DNA of 14,648 nucleotides from contig JAUYMX010000171.1 in NCBI GenBank assembly GCA_030699345.1, forward strand, positions 1 to 14,648, given 5' to 3'. Positions 1-6,810 of this stretch are shown here, piece after piece. Positions within the stretch are counted from its first letter, which is position 1. Every line of letters starts with the position of its first letter. A program made the position numbers and the translations under genes. A model generated the notes under the pieces. The model was given only the letters and a program-made list of their open reading frames with translations, did no database searches and was not told the origin of the DNA. Origin of the DNA: Methylococcaceae bacterium. GTDB lineage: Bacteria; Pseudomonadota; Gammaproteobacteria; Methylococcales; Methylomonadaceae.

Positions 1-70
1 CTAGCCCTCTTTGGTGCGGCGTTAGATTTTCAAGAGCTTCATCAAATACTTTGAATTCGTCGGCTTTCAT
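1..70 (-). CDS. 5' end of an unidentified gene, possibly an IS1595-type transposase (partial)
   Basis: An ATG at 70-68 opens a frame that leaves the left edge after 23 codons, reading MKADEFKVFDEALENLTPHQ and then RGL. A near-perfect Shine-Dalgarno (AAGGAGG, 81-75) sits 4 nt upstream, so translation start is well supported. The pattern 'short helix, L-x-x-L-T-x-x-Q-R-x-x-L' resembles the start of IS1595-family transposases, which precedes their zinc-ribbon region, but 23 residues are too few to prove this. No terminal inverted repeat could be recognised between 81 and 297. Gene presence is likely; family assignment is a guess. Confidence 0.45.
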   Translation of the reverse strand, partial: MKADEFKVFDEALENLTPHQRGL

Positions 71-74
71 TTTG

Positions 75-81
75 CCTCCTT
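75..81 (-). promoter_or_regulatory. Strong ribosome binding site for the left-edge partial gene
   Basis: AAGGAGG on the minus strand, 4 nt before the ATG at 70-68. It is the best Shine-Dalgarno match in the left part of the window and is the main reason for believing the truncated frame is a real gene. Confidence 0.6.
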
Positions 82-297
82 ATCTCATTGATTTCTATTA
101 CAAGAGTGTAAACCACTAGCTAACAGTGACATAGCCAAAAATTAATTGCTCCCTGCCGAAACCCTATCTAAGCAAAGGGGCAATCCTTACAATCATGCTA
201 GACTCATTCCCGGTAGCCGATTAAGGGAACTGGAACTCAATTCAGCCCCCTAAAGCCATGCTGCCAAATAACTAAAATAACAATACGAGGATGAGTC

Positions 298-666
298 ATG
301 ATGAAAAGTTTAAAAACGATTTTGACCGCATTAATCATCGTCGCTTCTAGCGCCGTTCTATCAACCCCCGCATTTGCTCAATACCCCCCTGAGCAAGCCA
401 TTGACCTGACGGTCGCCAAAGTACAATCAGCCATTGATGCGCTAAAAAGCGGCGCCAATGCTGATGCCGTATCTGATTTAATCAAAGATGCATTGGATGC
501 CAGTAAAGAAATCAATGCCAGTGACACCGTGTTTGTTGCCCGCACCAAAGGCAGCAACACCTTAAAAAATGCCCGTAAACATCTAAAAGAAGGTTCAACT
601 AAAGACGCCGAACAAGAGCTGGACAATGCTCTCAAAGCCTTTAGCAACCTGAAAAAACTGCTCTAA
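298..666 (+). CDS. Small secreted alpha-helical protein of unknown function
   Basis: This 122-residue protein begins with a classic Sec signal peptide: a basic start (MMKSLK), a hydrophobic core at about 7-21 and a signal peptidase I site AFA|Q after residue 27. The mature part of about 95 residues is rich in Ala, Lys, Asp and Leu, has no cysteine, and looks entirely helical. Repeated heptad-like spacing (AIDALKSG, ALDASKE, AEQELDNALKAF) suggests a periplasmic helical bundle. GAGG at 287-290 lies 7 nt before the ATG at 298; a second ATG at 301 is the alternative. The gene stands alone on the plus strand and is followed by a strong hairpin at 682-709, so it is probably monocistronic. I do not recognise a characterised family. 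Confidence 0.8.
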   Translation: MMKSLKTILTALIIVASSAVLSTPAFAQYPPEQAIDLTVAKVQSAIDALKSGANADAVSDLIKDALDASKEINASDTVFVARTKGSNTLKNARKHLKEGSTKDAEQELDNALKAFSNLKKLL

Positions 667-681
667 CGCAACAGCAACACC

Positions 682-709
682 AGGTCGGGCAGAAATACTT
701 GCCCGACCT
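682..709 (+). terminator. Hairpin 16 nt after the small secreted-protein gene
   Basis: AGGTCGGGCA (682-691) and TGCCCGACCT (700-709) form a perfect GC-rich 10-bp stem with an 8-nt loop, starting 15 nt after the stop codon at 664-666. The following bases (ACCTCATTGCT) are not a T-tract, so it is not a textbook intrinsic terminator. It may still end transcription or protect the 3' end. Confidence 0.55.
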
Positions 710-763
710 ACCTCATTGCTCCAACTCGATATTTACCCAACCCACTTGTTAACACTGACGCGA

Positions 764-914
764 CTAGCGGGCCAGGTTTAACTTTAATAGGCGTTGCAAA
801 ATTTCGCCACCGTCATTTCCGGCGTGTAATCATCCCAACCATAAGCTTTAGCAACGGCTTTATCGAGCGCTAAGTGAGCATTACCCAACCAAGCTGGCCT
901 GGCTTATAAAGACT
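764..914 (-). pseudogene. Remnant of the C-terminus of a class I DNA methyltransferase (YeeA/MmeI-like)
   Basis: On the minus strand, 900-811 reads RPAWLGNAHLALDKAVAKAY followed by GWDDYTPEMT. After a one-base loss near 810-809, the adjacent frame continues GEILQRLLKLNLAR to a TAG at 766-764. The pattern WLxxAHxxLDxAVxxAYGW...EIL.RLL.LNLAR is the typical C-terminal end of large class I SAM-dependent DNA methyltransferases of restriction-modification type. Upstream, a second frame break near 904 separates SLY from ARPAWL (the usual LYNxRPxWL). Nothing further upstream matches, so only the last ~50 codons survive. Read directly from the sequence; the family call is from memory of the motif. Confidence 0.65.
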
Positions 915-1123
915 TATCGGCAGCGATTGAGAAGGCGCCTAACTCGCCTGATGTTTTTCATGGGCGAAGCGATTTGGCTAGGTGAGATGAATTAGCTGGA
1001 ACTGCTTGCTAAGCAGCAAACCTGTTGGTTGTAGATATGTGCTTAATCTTCTCCTGTGCTCAGACGATTATCTGAGTATGCGACTTCCTAAGCAGCACAC
1101 GTGGAGCTATGGATAATAACCAA

Positions 1124-1147
1124 CCCAATAAGTTGCAACTTATTGGG
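1124..1147 (-). terminator. 24-bp perfect palindrome downstream of the ICMT-like gene
   Basis: CCCAATAAGTTG (1124-1135) is followed directly by its exact reverse complement (1136-1147). In RNA this gives a stem of 10 bp closed by a 4-nt turn. A further CCAA/TTGG pairing extends it across a one-base bulge. It starts 18 nt beyond the stop codon at 1166, so it may end the cmoA-like/ICMT-like transcript. The downstream minus-strand bases TTGGTTATTA are only moderately T-rich. A protein-binding operator is an alternative because the symmetry has no spacer. Confidence 0.5.
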
Positions 1148-1165
1148 ATTGGGATAACGAAGGTT

Positions 1166-1879
1166 CTAACCTCGCAACTTGCCGCTTTTTTTAAGGTACC
1201 GAACACCTAAATACGCAGCGGTCAGCAGCGGCACAATAATCACTAACAGCTGATTGCGCAGCTCGTCTTGATAGTCGGTTAATTCAGGATATTTGAATAA
1301 CAAGATTAAGGTAATACCTAATAACCAGATGAATTGGCTGCTGTATTCTTTAACTAGCCAGCGTTGCCAGTTGAATTCCATGCTTTTAAAGGTCGCGCCC
1401 AAGCCCTTCAGCACCGGTACCCAGCGATGAACTCGTTTGGCGTAAGCATCAAACTCTGCACCAAATTTGCCCCGCAAAAAATTCTCTTCCGCGAGCACGA
1501 TGCTTTGAAAAATAAACAGGAAAAGTGGAATGATCAATCCAACATACAGCAGCGAATTGGACAAAATGCCAATCCCAACCAACATCAAGATATTGCCGAC
1601 ATAGAGCGGATTGCGGCAGTGATTGAAAATACCTTCGGTGACTAAATTTGCTGCGTAGACTTTTTTATTCAAACCGCCGCGCTTAATGTATGCCAGGCCG
1701 ATAGTCGCGCCGCGGATCGCTTGGCCGGTAATGGTAATTGTTAAACCGATAACCAGCACCCAAGCATGATAAGGCGTTGTTAATACTTCAGCCGAAGGAA
1801 TAAACAGCGCCAAATATAGCGGAATAAATACCCAGTTACGGTATTGAAAAAAGAAATTGCCGATTTGAATCATCATCAT
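1166..1879 (-). CDS. Membrane-bound ICMT/PEMT-family SAM-dependent methyltransferase
   Basis: This 237-residue polytopic membrane protein contains the isoprenylcysteine carboxyl methyltransferase / phospholipid methyltransferase signature. GIFNHCRNPLYVGNILMLVG at about 83-102 corresponds to the RxPxYxG SAM-contact region. EENFLRGKFG followed by FDAYAKRVHRWVP at about 131-155 is the usual Glu/Arg-rich closing motif. Hydrophobic segments lie near 17-34, 39-58, 93-108 and 110-130. Beyond residue 165 there is a C-terminal extension with two more predicted helices (about 183-196 and 210-227) that the minimal family lacks. The ATG at 1879 overlaps the upstream TGA by 4 nt (ATGA), implying translational coupling; ATGs at 1876 and 1873 are alternatives. 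The substrate is unknown: bacterial members methylate diverse lipids or small molecules, and nothing here indicates prenylcysteine. Confidence 0.8.
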   Translation of the reverse strand: MMMIQIGNFFFQYRNWVFIPLYLALFIPSAEVLTTPYHAWVLVIGLTITITGQAIRGATIGLAYIKRGGLNKKVYAANLVTEGIFNHCRNPLYVGNILMLVGIGILSNSLLYVGLIIPLFLFIFQSIVLAEENFLRGKFGAEFDAYAKRVHRWVPVLKGLGATFKSMEFNWQRWLVKEYSSQFIWLLGITLILLFKYPELTDYQDELRNQLLVIIVPLLTAAYLGVRYLKKSGKLRG

Positions 1880-2607
1880 TTTTTTCTCGCGATAAGTCCT
1901 GAAAAGTTATACCACTTAAAAAAAACCTCACAATTTTCGAAACCAATGTCGCGCAGCATCGCGATATTTTCGCTGAGCTTATATGGGATGAGAATGTTTT
2001 CTAAGGCTTCCCGCTTTTGCGAAATTTCCATATCGCTGTACTGATTACGGCGCTTATAGTTGTAATAATGTTTAATAAATTCGCGATTAAATACACTATC
2101 TTCGGCCAATATTTTTTCAACCAGAATTAACACCCCGCCGCTCCTTAAACCGTCGAAAACACTTTTCAGTAACTTTTCTCGATAGATGGGACGAACGAAT
2201 TGCAATGTCAGGCATAAAACCACGACCGAGGCATTGGTAATTTCCACGTTAGCATTCAAATCGGCGACGCGCAGATCAATAGACCGAGAAAATCCGGCTT
2301 CCTTGAGTTTAACCAAACATTTATCGAGCATCTCCGGCGAGTCGTCTATACCGATAAAACGTATATCCTCGGGTATCGAGGTATTCATGCCGATTAATGT
2401 AGTACCTGTGGCACACCCCAAATCGTAGACATCAGTTCCTGGTTTAGCGTAATCGGCGGCAAGCTCCGCTATCATCCGCTGCATTTCTCCATAGAATGGC
2501 ACAGACCGGTTAACCATATCGTCAAAAACGTTAGCAACTGTAGAGCCGAATTTGAAATCAGCTACAGTATTTATTTCTACCTTAAATACTTGATCTTTAT
2601 TGGACAT
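1876..2607 (-). CDS. CmoA-like class I SAM-binding protein (carboxy-SAM synthase family)
   Basis: The 243-residue protein aligns end to end with CmoA, which converts SAM and prephenate to carboxy-SAM for tRNA wobble-uridine modification. Shared blocks are VFDDMVNRSVPFY (27-39), the SAM motif I VYDLGCATG (60-68), the acidic motif II IGIDDSPEML (85-94), NASVVVLCLTLQF (125-137), EISQKREALENIL (194-206) and the closing FKWYNF. Arg199 falls where E. coli CmoA has the arginine reported to contact the carboxy-SAM carboxylate. Differences are FYGEM instead of GYSNI after RSVP, and a HYYNYKRRNQ segment. CmoB is not adjacent; the partner is instead an ICMT-like gene overlapping by 4 nt. No Shine-Dalgarno precedes the ATG at 2607 and the leader is very AT-rich. 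It could be the true CmoA or a paralogue with another substrate, so no symbol is assigned. Confidence 0.8.
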   Translation of the reverse strand: MSNKDQVFKVEINTVADFKFGSTVANVFDDMVNRSVPFYGEMQRMIAELAADYAKPGTDVYDLGCATGTTLIGMNTSIPEDIRFIGIDDSPEMLDKCLVKLKEAGFSRSIDLRVADLNANVEITNASVVVLCLTLQFVRPIYREKLLKSVFDGLRSGGVLILVEKILAEDSVFNREFIKHYYNYKRRNQYSDMEISQKREALENILIPYKLSENIAMLRDIGFENCEVFFKWYNFSGLIARKK

Positions 2608-2734
2608 AAAAATTGAATTTAAACTGAATATTGTAAAATTTAATTTTTACAGTATGAAGTAAATCTCACAACAAATATTTAGTAGGAAGATCGGGCATTA
2701 AATAGACACGAATCCACCATACAATTCATGAGCA

Positions 2735-2889
2735 TTAGGTGTTCCGCTTTATAAACTGCTTACGTTCACACTTGCCAGTAGCGACGACAACTTCAGCATC
2801 TCTTACTTCGTACACCAGCATAAACCCATACTACGAAGTTTGATTTTATATCGGCTTTTTTGCCCTGAGAGTTTTAAGGTGGGATTGTG
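2735..2889 (-). pseudogene. Frameshifted remnant of a RelE/ParE-type toxin gene (C-terminal half)
   Basis: On the minus strand one frame reads HNPTLKLSGQKSRYKIKLRS then MG (2889-2827). A single-base shift near 2826-2824 then gives MLVYEVRDAEVVVATGKCER and QFIKRNT, ending at TAA 2737-2735. The pattern 'L.G..YKIKLR..GyRLVYEV.D..VVV...GKRER' is the C-terminal half of RelE-type mRNA interferases, including the basic YKIKLR and GKxER segments. The typical 'VIAVGKRER' is shortened to VVATGKCER. The N-terminal half and any antitoxin gene are absent, so the locus is dead. The rest of the 376-nt gap (2608-2734, 2890-2983) shows nothing I can identify. Confidence 0.65.
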
Positions 2890-2983
2890 TAGGTTGACGA
2901 GCCATTATGCCAGCTTTTTTTAAATTGTTAGCGAAGGCATATAGATCGATAATTGGCACCGGCTAATTTACTCTTTGCCACTA

Positions 2984-4177
2984 TCAGTGTTTCGCTCGAT
3001 GCTTTTGCAACCAGCGGATTACGCCGGTTATAAACAACAACGGGCAAGCCAACCCGGTAATAAATACCAAGATTCTGCCGGTCATACCGAAAGCCTGCCC
3101 AGAATGCAGCGGCCATTGCCAATGTGTAAATACCTCGCCAGCCGTGCCGGTTACCGGGTCATCAATGTCCAGAAGTTTTCCGCTATAACGATCCATTACC
3201 ACACAGCGCCGATTTAAAATACTGCCTAGAGCATCAACGCCGTCTAGGCAAACAGTGTAAGTATCGGTTAAATCCGGCGCCCCGTAGATCATACTTGGTC
3301 GGCCCGTTGGGTACCGTTGCAAAGCAATCGACACGGCTTGATCCATGCCAATAGCTTGTGTATTGTCGGTAGGTGGTGTGGAGCTAAACCAGTATCGATA
3401 AGTGACCGGCGAAAACAACTCCAACACCGGCACGACGTTATGCGGCAGCACCATGTAGATCCCGGAAAACAGTACCGGCACCATCACCAGCGCGGTGTAA
3501 AAACCGCTGACCTTATGCAGGTCGTAATTGAAACGCACCTTGCTGGCCCCGGCCTTGAAAATCAGCGCCTGCCGCCAGCGTCCGGTCAACGGCCACCAGA
3601 CGATTAGGCCCGTGAGCGTTGAAATGATTAATAAAGCACTGGTGAAGCCAACGATAGGACTACTAATATCCCACGGCAACAGCAAGGCATAATGCAATTC
3701 GAAAATAAAATCGATAAACGTGCTGGGCAGCCAGTCGCTGGAACGGCCATGGTACTGCTTGCCCGTAACTTTTGCCGTATAAGGATCAACCGCCACCACC
3801 CATCTTTCCGTTACCGCATTGGCATCAGCCATCGTAAACCGCAATTGAAATGCGGCGTATTCATTGCGCGGATAGGTGGCGAAAGTATGCTTAGCCTGTG
3901 GTGGCATAGCCTCCCGGCCAGCCGCGAAAATTTCCGCCAAAGGCCGGTAGTTTGGCTTTGCAGGAGCCTCCACGACCAGCAAGTCCGGATGCAACCATTC
4001 ATCGATTTCAGCATAAAATACTAAAATGCTGCCGGTGATACCGTAGATCGACAGCAGCAGGCCCAATGTTAAGCCGAGCCATAGATGAACATCCAGCCAA
4101 TGTTGCCGACGGGATTTCAACTTTTGCAGTTTGGTGTTTACGATAAGTTGGTTATTAAGTGACTTGTCAGTGGGCAT
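2984..4177 (-). CDS. PepSY-associated transmembrane protein, probable ferrisiderophore reductase (PiuB/FoxB-like)
   Basis: This 397-residue inner-membrane protein has the four-helix PepSY_TM architecture. Helices lie at about 33-55, 171-195, 226-246 and 367-390, with a large periplasmic region between helices 1 and 2 (PepSY-like VAVDPYTAKVTGKQY near 128-142) and another between 3 and 4 (VVMDRYSGKLLDID near 326-339). Histidines near the helix ends fit the di-haem ligands proposed for this family: His31 (DVHLWLG), His162 (ELHYALL), His221 (DLHKVSGFY) and His352/His358 (THWQWPLHSGQ). FoxB and PiuB relatives act in siderophore-iron reduction or uptake. The gene is last in the fecI-fecR-receptor series, 107 nt after the receptor, which supports that role. 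No good Shine-Dalgarno is seen. The exact ferric chelate cannot be told. Confidence 0.85.
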   Translation of the reverse strand: MPTDKSLNNQLIVNTKLQKLKSRRQHWLDVHLWLGLTLGLLLSIYGITGSILVFYAEIDEWLHPDLLVVEAPAKPNYRPLAEIFAAGREAMPPQAKHTFATYPRNEYAAFQLRFTMADANAVTERWVVAVDPYTAKVTGKQYHGRSSDWLPSTFIDFIFELHYALLLPWDISSPIVGFTSALLIISTLTGLIVWWPLTGRWRQALIFKAGASKVRFNYDLHKVSGFYTALVMVPVLFSGIYMVLPHNVVPVLELFSPVTYRYWFSSTPPTDNTQAIGMDQAVSIALQRYPTGRPSMIYGAPDLTDTYTVCLDGVDALGSILNRRCVVMDRYSGKLLDIDDPVTGTAGEVFTHWQWPLHSGQAFGMTGRILVFITGLACPLLFITGVIRWLQKHRAKH

Positions 4178-4252
4178 ACCGATTCAGATGGGTGATTTCA
4201 ATCTATCGGCAACACAGCAATATAATTGCCAATGATTTTTTGGACAAGAATG

Positions 4253-4274
4253 TTGGGGGAGTTAAAGCCCCCAA
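4253..4274 (-). terminator. Hairpin between the TonB receptor and PepSY genes
   Basis: TTGGGGG (4253-4259) and CCCCCAA (4268-4274) form a 7-bp GC-rich stem with an 8-nt loop, beginning 10 nt past the receptor stop codon. No T-tract follows on the minus strand. It may partially terminate transcription or stabilise the receptor message, giving less PepSY protein than receptor. Confidence 0.4.
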
Positions 4275-4284
4275 TTTATGTGAG

Positions 4285-6645
4285 CTAAAACCGATACTCA
4301 ACGCCACCAATCACTGAACGAGTTCCACCTGGATTGAACGCTGGCACATCAACACCGCCAGCATTACCTCTTACCCAAACCGAAGCAGCATAATGCTCAT
4401 CCGTCAAGTTACGTCCATCGATGAATAACTTCCAGTGTTTTCCGTCGTCCCAACCGGCACGAACGCCAAGTAATGCATAAGGCTTAGCAGACAAGGTGTT
4501 GGCAAAATCCGTCCAATTGGAGCTGACAATTTGTGCGTTCGGTCCAATATAAAAACCGCTGGGATGCTTATAAACGGCTTCTAATCTAGCGTTGTGCTCG
4601 GGTATTCCAGGTATTTGGTTATTACCTAACCCCTGATCGTTGTCAAAACGAAAATTGCTCCAAGTATAGTTACCAGAAAGTCGCAGTTCGTCACCGGATG
4701 CCGCCAAATTCAATGGCAAATTCGTTTCCAAACCAAGTTCAATACCGGTATGCAATGTAGTGCTATCCGCATTGGTTGCAAGAAATGCAAAGTGGTCAGC
4801 CGGATCACGAGTAATCAAATATTCGTTATTCACCCAAGCATGATAAAAAGCCAAATCCCATTTCAATCGGTCTGTTTGACCTCGTGTACCGATTTCCACT
4901 GTGCTGCTGGTTTGAATGTCTCTAGATGGATTTAAATACAGATGGGCCAAATCAAATAGCGGCGGTGGCTCAGCACTACGGCTCAAGTTGCCATAAAGTT
5001 GAGCTTCCTCTGTGGCTTGCCAAGTAAATCCCAGCTTGGGATTCGGGACGAAAAAATCCTTATCAGCCTGATTGTTTGGTCTAGCTGTACTTGCAACGTA
5101 ACCCTCGTAACGTTCGTAGTCGACTTTACGATAATTAAGTTGAAGCGCTGCAACCAAAGTAAATGTATCGGTCAAGCTAAGTTGATCTTCCAAATAACCT
5201 TCCACATTGAACCATTTGTCACGTTCCGCATTCAATAACGGACCACGCTGGCGATTAACCGTTGAGTAGTTGTAATCGTTGATAAATGTCCACTGGGTAA
5301 GCCCACCCCAAATCACGCGATTTTTTAAACCCAACACCTTGCCATTAATTTCATGTCGCCAGTTAAACCCAGTATCTTGCCAAATATCTACAGGGCTAGC
5401 GCCAGTCCATTGATAGTTGTATTCTTTTTTTCCGTAATAGGCGCCCACATCGAAATGGTCGCCATTGTTCATCTGTATTGAGTGTTTCAAATCTACCCGA
5501 TAAACCGGAAAGCCATTTGGCATCGCCCAGTCTGGCGCGTTTTGCTGCGGATTATCCTTAATTTGCTGATTGGTTAACGGGTCCAGCCCTATAAAATTAT
5601 GTTGCTGAATATCAAAATATAATCGAGTTTCCTGTTTCTCGTTCCATCGGTAGCCGACATTGCCGTGCCCATAGAATTGTTCTTGTTTGTTGTTATCTCG
5701 GGTAGTATCGGTACTGAGATAAGCAAACGATCCGTAAACATCGAAGCCATTGTCGAATACTTTCCCAACGCTAACCGTTGGGTTGACATAGTCGTTGGTA
5801 CCGTACTTCATGCCGACTCGCACCCCTTCACCTGTATAACCAGTGGGGGTAATCAAGTTTATTGCGCCACCAAGGTTGGTACCGCCATACTCAAGTGCAT
5901 TTGCACCACGATATACGTCGACATGGTCAAGGGCATAAAAGTTGAACGATTCAGTATCGGAATAACCATTTGCGCTGGTAAAAGGCATGCCATTGCGGAG
6001 TATCTTGATTCCAGCGATGGGGGAAATAAATGAGTTGGCATCGGAACCCCGGATAGAGATACGCGATCCACCAGCTGACCCGGTAGAGTAATCACCAACA
6101 TAAACTCCTGGAGCATTGACGAATACATCATTGACCGACAAAGCCGCACCCTCTTTTATTCTCCCCCCGTCAATCACTGTTGTGCCGCCTGCAATACGAT
6201 TAAGCTTAATTCGAGATTCTTCAATCGACGGCGTGGTTAAGCTAAGACTTTCAGTGCCATCGTTTTTTCCGCTTACCGTTACTGGCGCCAACGTCGTTTC
6301 TTTAGATTGCGGCTCAGTGATGGCGGCTTTTTCCAAGGTGATAGTTTTGCCGTTGCTATAACGGTAATTTAAGCCGGAGCCTTGCAGTAATTTACCCAGC
6401 GCTTGCTCGTCCGTGTAATTGCCTTTGAGTTCGGGGACTTTGATTTTCTCGGCAATATCGCCTTCATAAAGTACCTGCAATCCCGTAACTGCGGAAAAAC
6501 GCGTCAACGCTCCTGCCAGCGATTGGGCGGGAATATTAAACGGCTTTGCGGCTTGCTCGGCGGCGATGGTGATAGCAGGCACCAGCAAGCCCGCAGCAGC
6601 AAGAAAAGTTAAACGGCAACCGTAGCCTTTGTCCGTTGATGTCAT
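4285..6645 (-). CDS. TonB-dependent ferric-chelate receptor with N-terminal STN signalling domain (FecA-type)
   Basis: This outer-membrane transducer imports a ferric chelate using TonB energy and signals its presence to FecR. From the ATG at 6645 the protein has 786 residues: a signal peptide (about 1-29, ending TIAA), an STN/secretin-TonB short domain (about 34-105, PFNIPAQSLAGALTRFS through LLQGSGLNYRY), and a TonB box LAPVTV (about 119-124). The plug domain follows (SRISIRGS; VDVYRGANALEYGG; GGAINLITP). A 22-strand barrel is expected after that, closing with GGVEYRF and its terminal Phe. This start is preferred over the in-frame ATG at 6678 because AAGGAG lies 8 nt upstream and the signal peptide then begins normally. 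The STN domain and the adjacent fecI/fecR genes indicate autoregulation. The ligand is not deducible; citrate or a xenosiderophore are options. Confidence 0.92.
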   Translation of the reverse strand: MTSTDKGYGCRLTFLAAAGLLVPAITIAAEQAAKPFNIPAQSLAGALTRFSAVTGLQVLYEGDIAEKIKVPELKGNYTDEQALGKLLQGSGLNYRYSNGKTITLEKAAITEPQSKETTLAPVTVSGKNDGTESLSLTTPSIEESRIKLNRIAGGTTVIDGGRIKEGAALSVNDVFVNAPGVYVGDYSTGSAGGSRISIRGSDANSFISPIAGIKILRNGMPFTSANGYSDTESFNFYALDHVDVYRGANALEYGGTNLGGAINLITPTGYTGEGVRVGMKYGTNDYVNPTVSVGKVFDNGFDVYGSFAYLSTDTTRDNNKQEQFYGHGNVGYRWNEKQETRLYFDIQQHNFIGLDPLTNQQIKDNPQQNAPDWAMPNGFPVYRVDLKHSIQMNNGDHFDVGAYYGKKEYNYQWTGASPVDIWQDTGFNWRHEINGKVLGLKNRVIWGGLTQWTFINDYNYSTVNRQRGPLLNAERDKWFNVEGYLEDQLSLTDTFTLVAALQLNYRKVDYERYEGYVASTARPNNQADKDFFVPNPKLGFTWQATEEAQLYGNLSRSAEPPPLFDLAHLYLNPSRDIQTSSTVEIGTRGQTDRLKWDLAFYHAWVNNEYLITRDPADHFAFLATNADSTTLHTGIELGLETNLPLNLAASGDELRLSGNYTWSNFRFDNDQGLGNNQIPGIPEHNARLEAVYKHPSGFYIGPNAQIVSSNWTDFANTLSAKPYALLGVRAGWDDGKHWKLFIDGRNLTDEHYAASVWVRGNAGGVDVPAFNPGGTRSVIGGVEYRF

Positions 6646-6653
6646 AAGTCGTT

Positions 6654-6659
6654 CTCCTT
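6654..6659 (-). promoter_or_regulatory. Ribosome binding site fixing the TonB receptor start
   Basis: AAGGAG on the minus strand, 8 nt before ATG 6645-6643. The alternative ATG at 6678 has no such site, so this motif decides the start. Confidence 0.7.
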
Positions 6660-6683
6660 GGTTAATGAACTGTGTCATCAGCT

Positions 6684-6711
6684 AAGACGAACTAACGTTG
6701 GCTTTACCCTT
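6684..6711 (-). promoter_or_regulatory. Candidate ECF (FecI-type) promoter for the TonB receptor
   Basis: On the minus strand AAGGGT (6711-6706) and CGTCTT (6689-6684) are separated by 16 nt, and the second element ends 38 nt before the receptor ATG. A CGTC-type -10 box is typical of ECF sigma factors, and an AAGGGT-like -35 is seen before FecI-dependent receptor genes in several proteobacteria (from memory). The position in the 165-nt gap between fecR and the receptor is where FecI-type sigmas act. Inference from motif and position only. Confidence 0.4.
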
Positions 6712-6810
6712 AGTCTGCGGAGAAATTATTTTAAGGAAACTTTGATGGTATCCTTCGCTCGGCTCGGGACGGACAAGCAACTTGCTAGTTTTATTTGTGG
6801 TGCGTTTAAA

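Noticed and set aside
890..985. A plus-strand stretch reading AYKDLSAAIEKAPNSPDVFHG then RSDLAR, resembling one TPR repeat.
   Set aside because: It is only about 30 codons, has no start, ends at TGA 983-985, and partly overlaps the better-supported minus-strand methyltransferase remnant.
1003..1097. A 10-bp direct repeat (CTAAGCAGCA at 1009-1018 and 1088-1097) and a small hairpin CTGCTT/AAGCAG.
   Set aside because: They are short and low in complexity; such matches are expected by chance in 500 nt and have no linked function.
2608..2660. A TACAAT -10-like box (2635-2630) upstream of the cmoA-like gene.
   Set aside because: The region is extremely AT-rich and lacks a credible -35 element, so the match is weak evidence for a promoter.
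5665..6033. A 122-codon open frame on the plus strand opposite the receptor gene.
   Set aside because: It is antisense to a well-supported receptor, has no recognisable domain or ribosome site, and is a by-product of the coding strand's composition.
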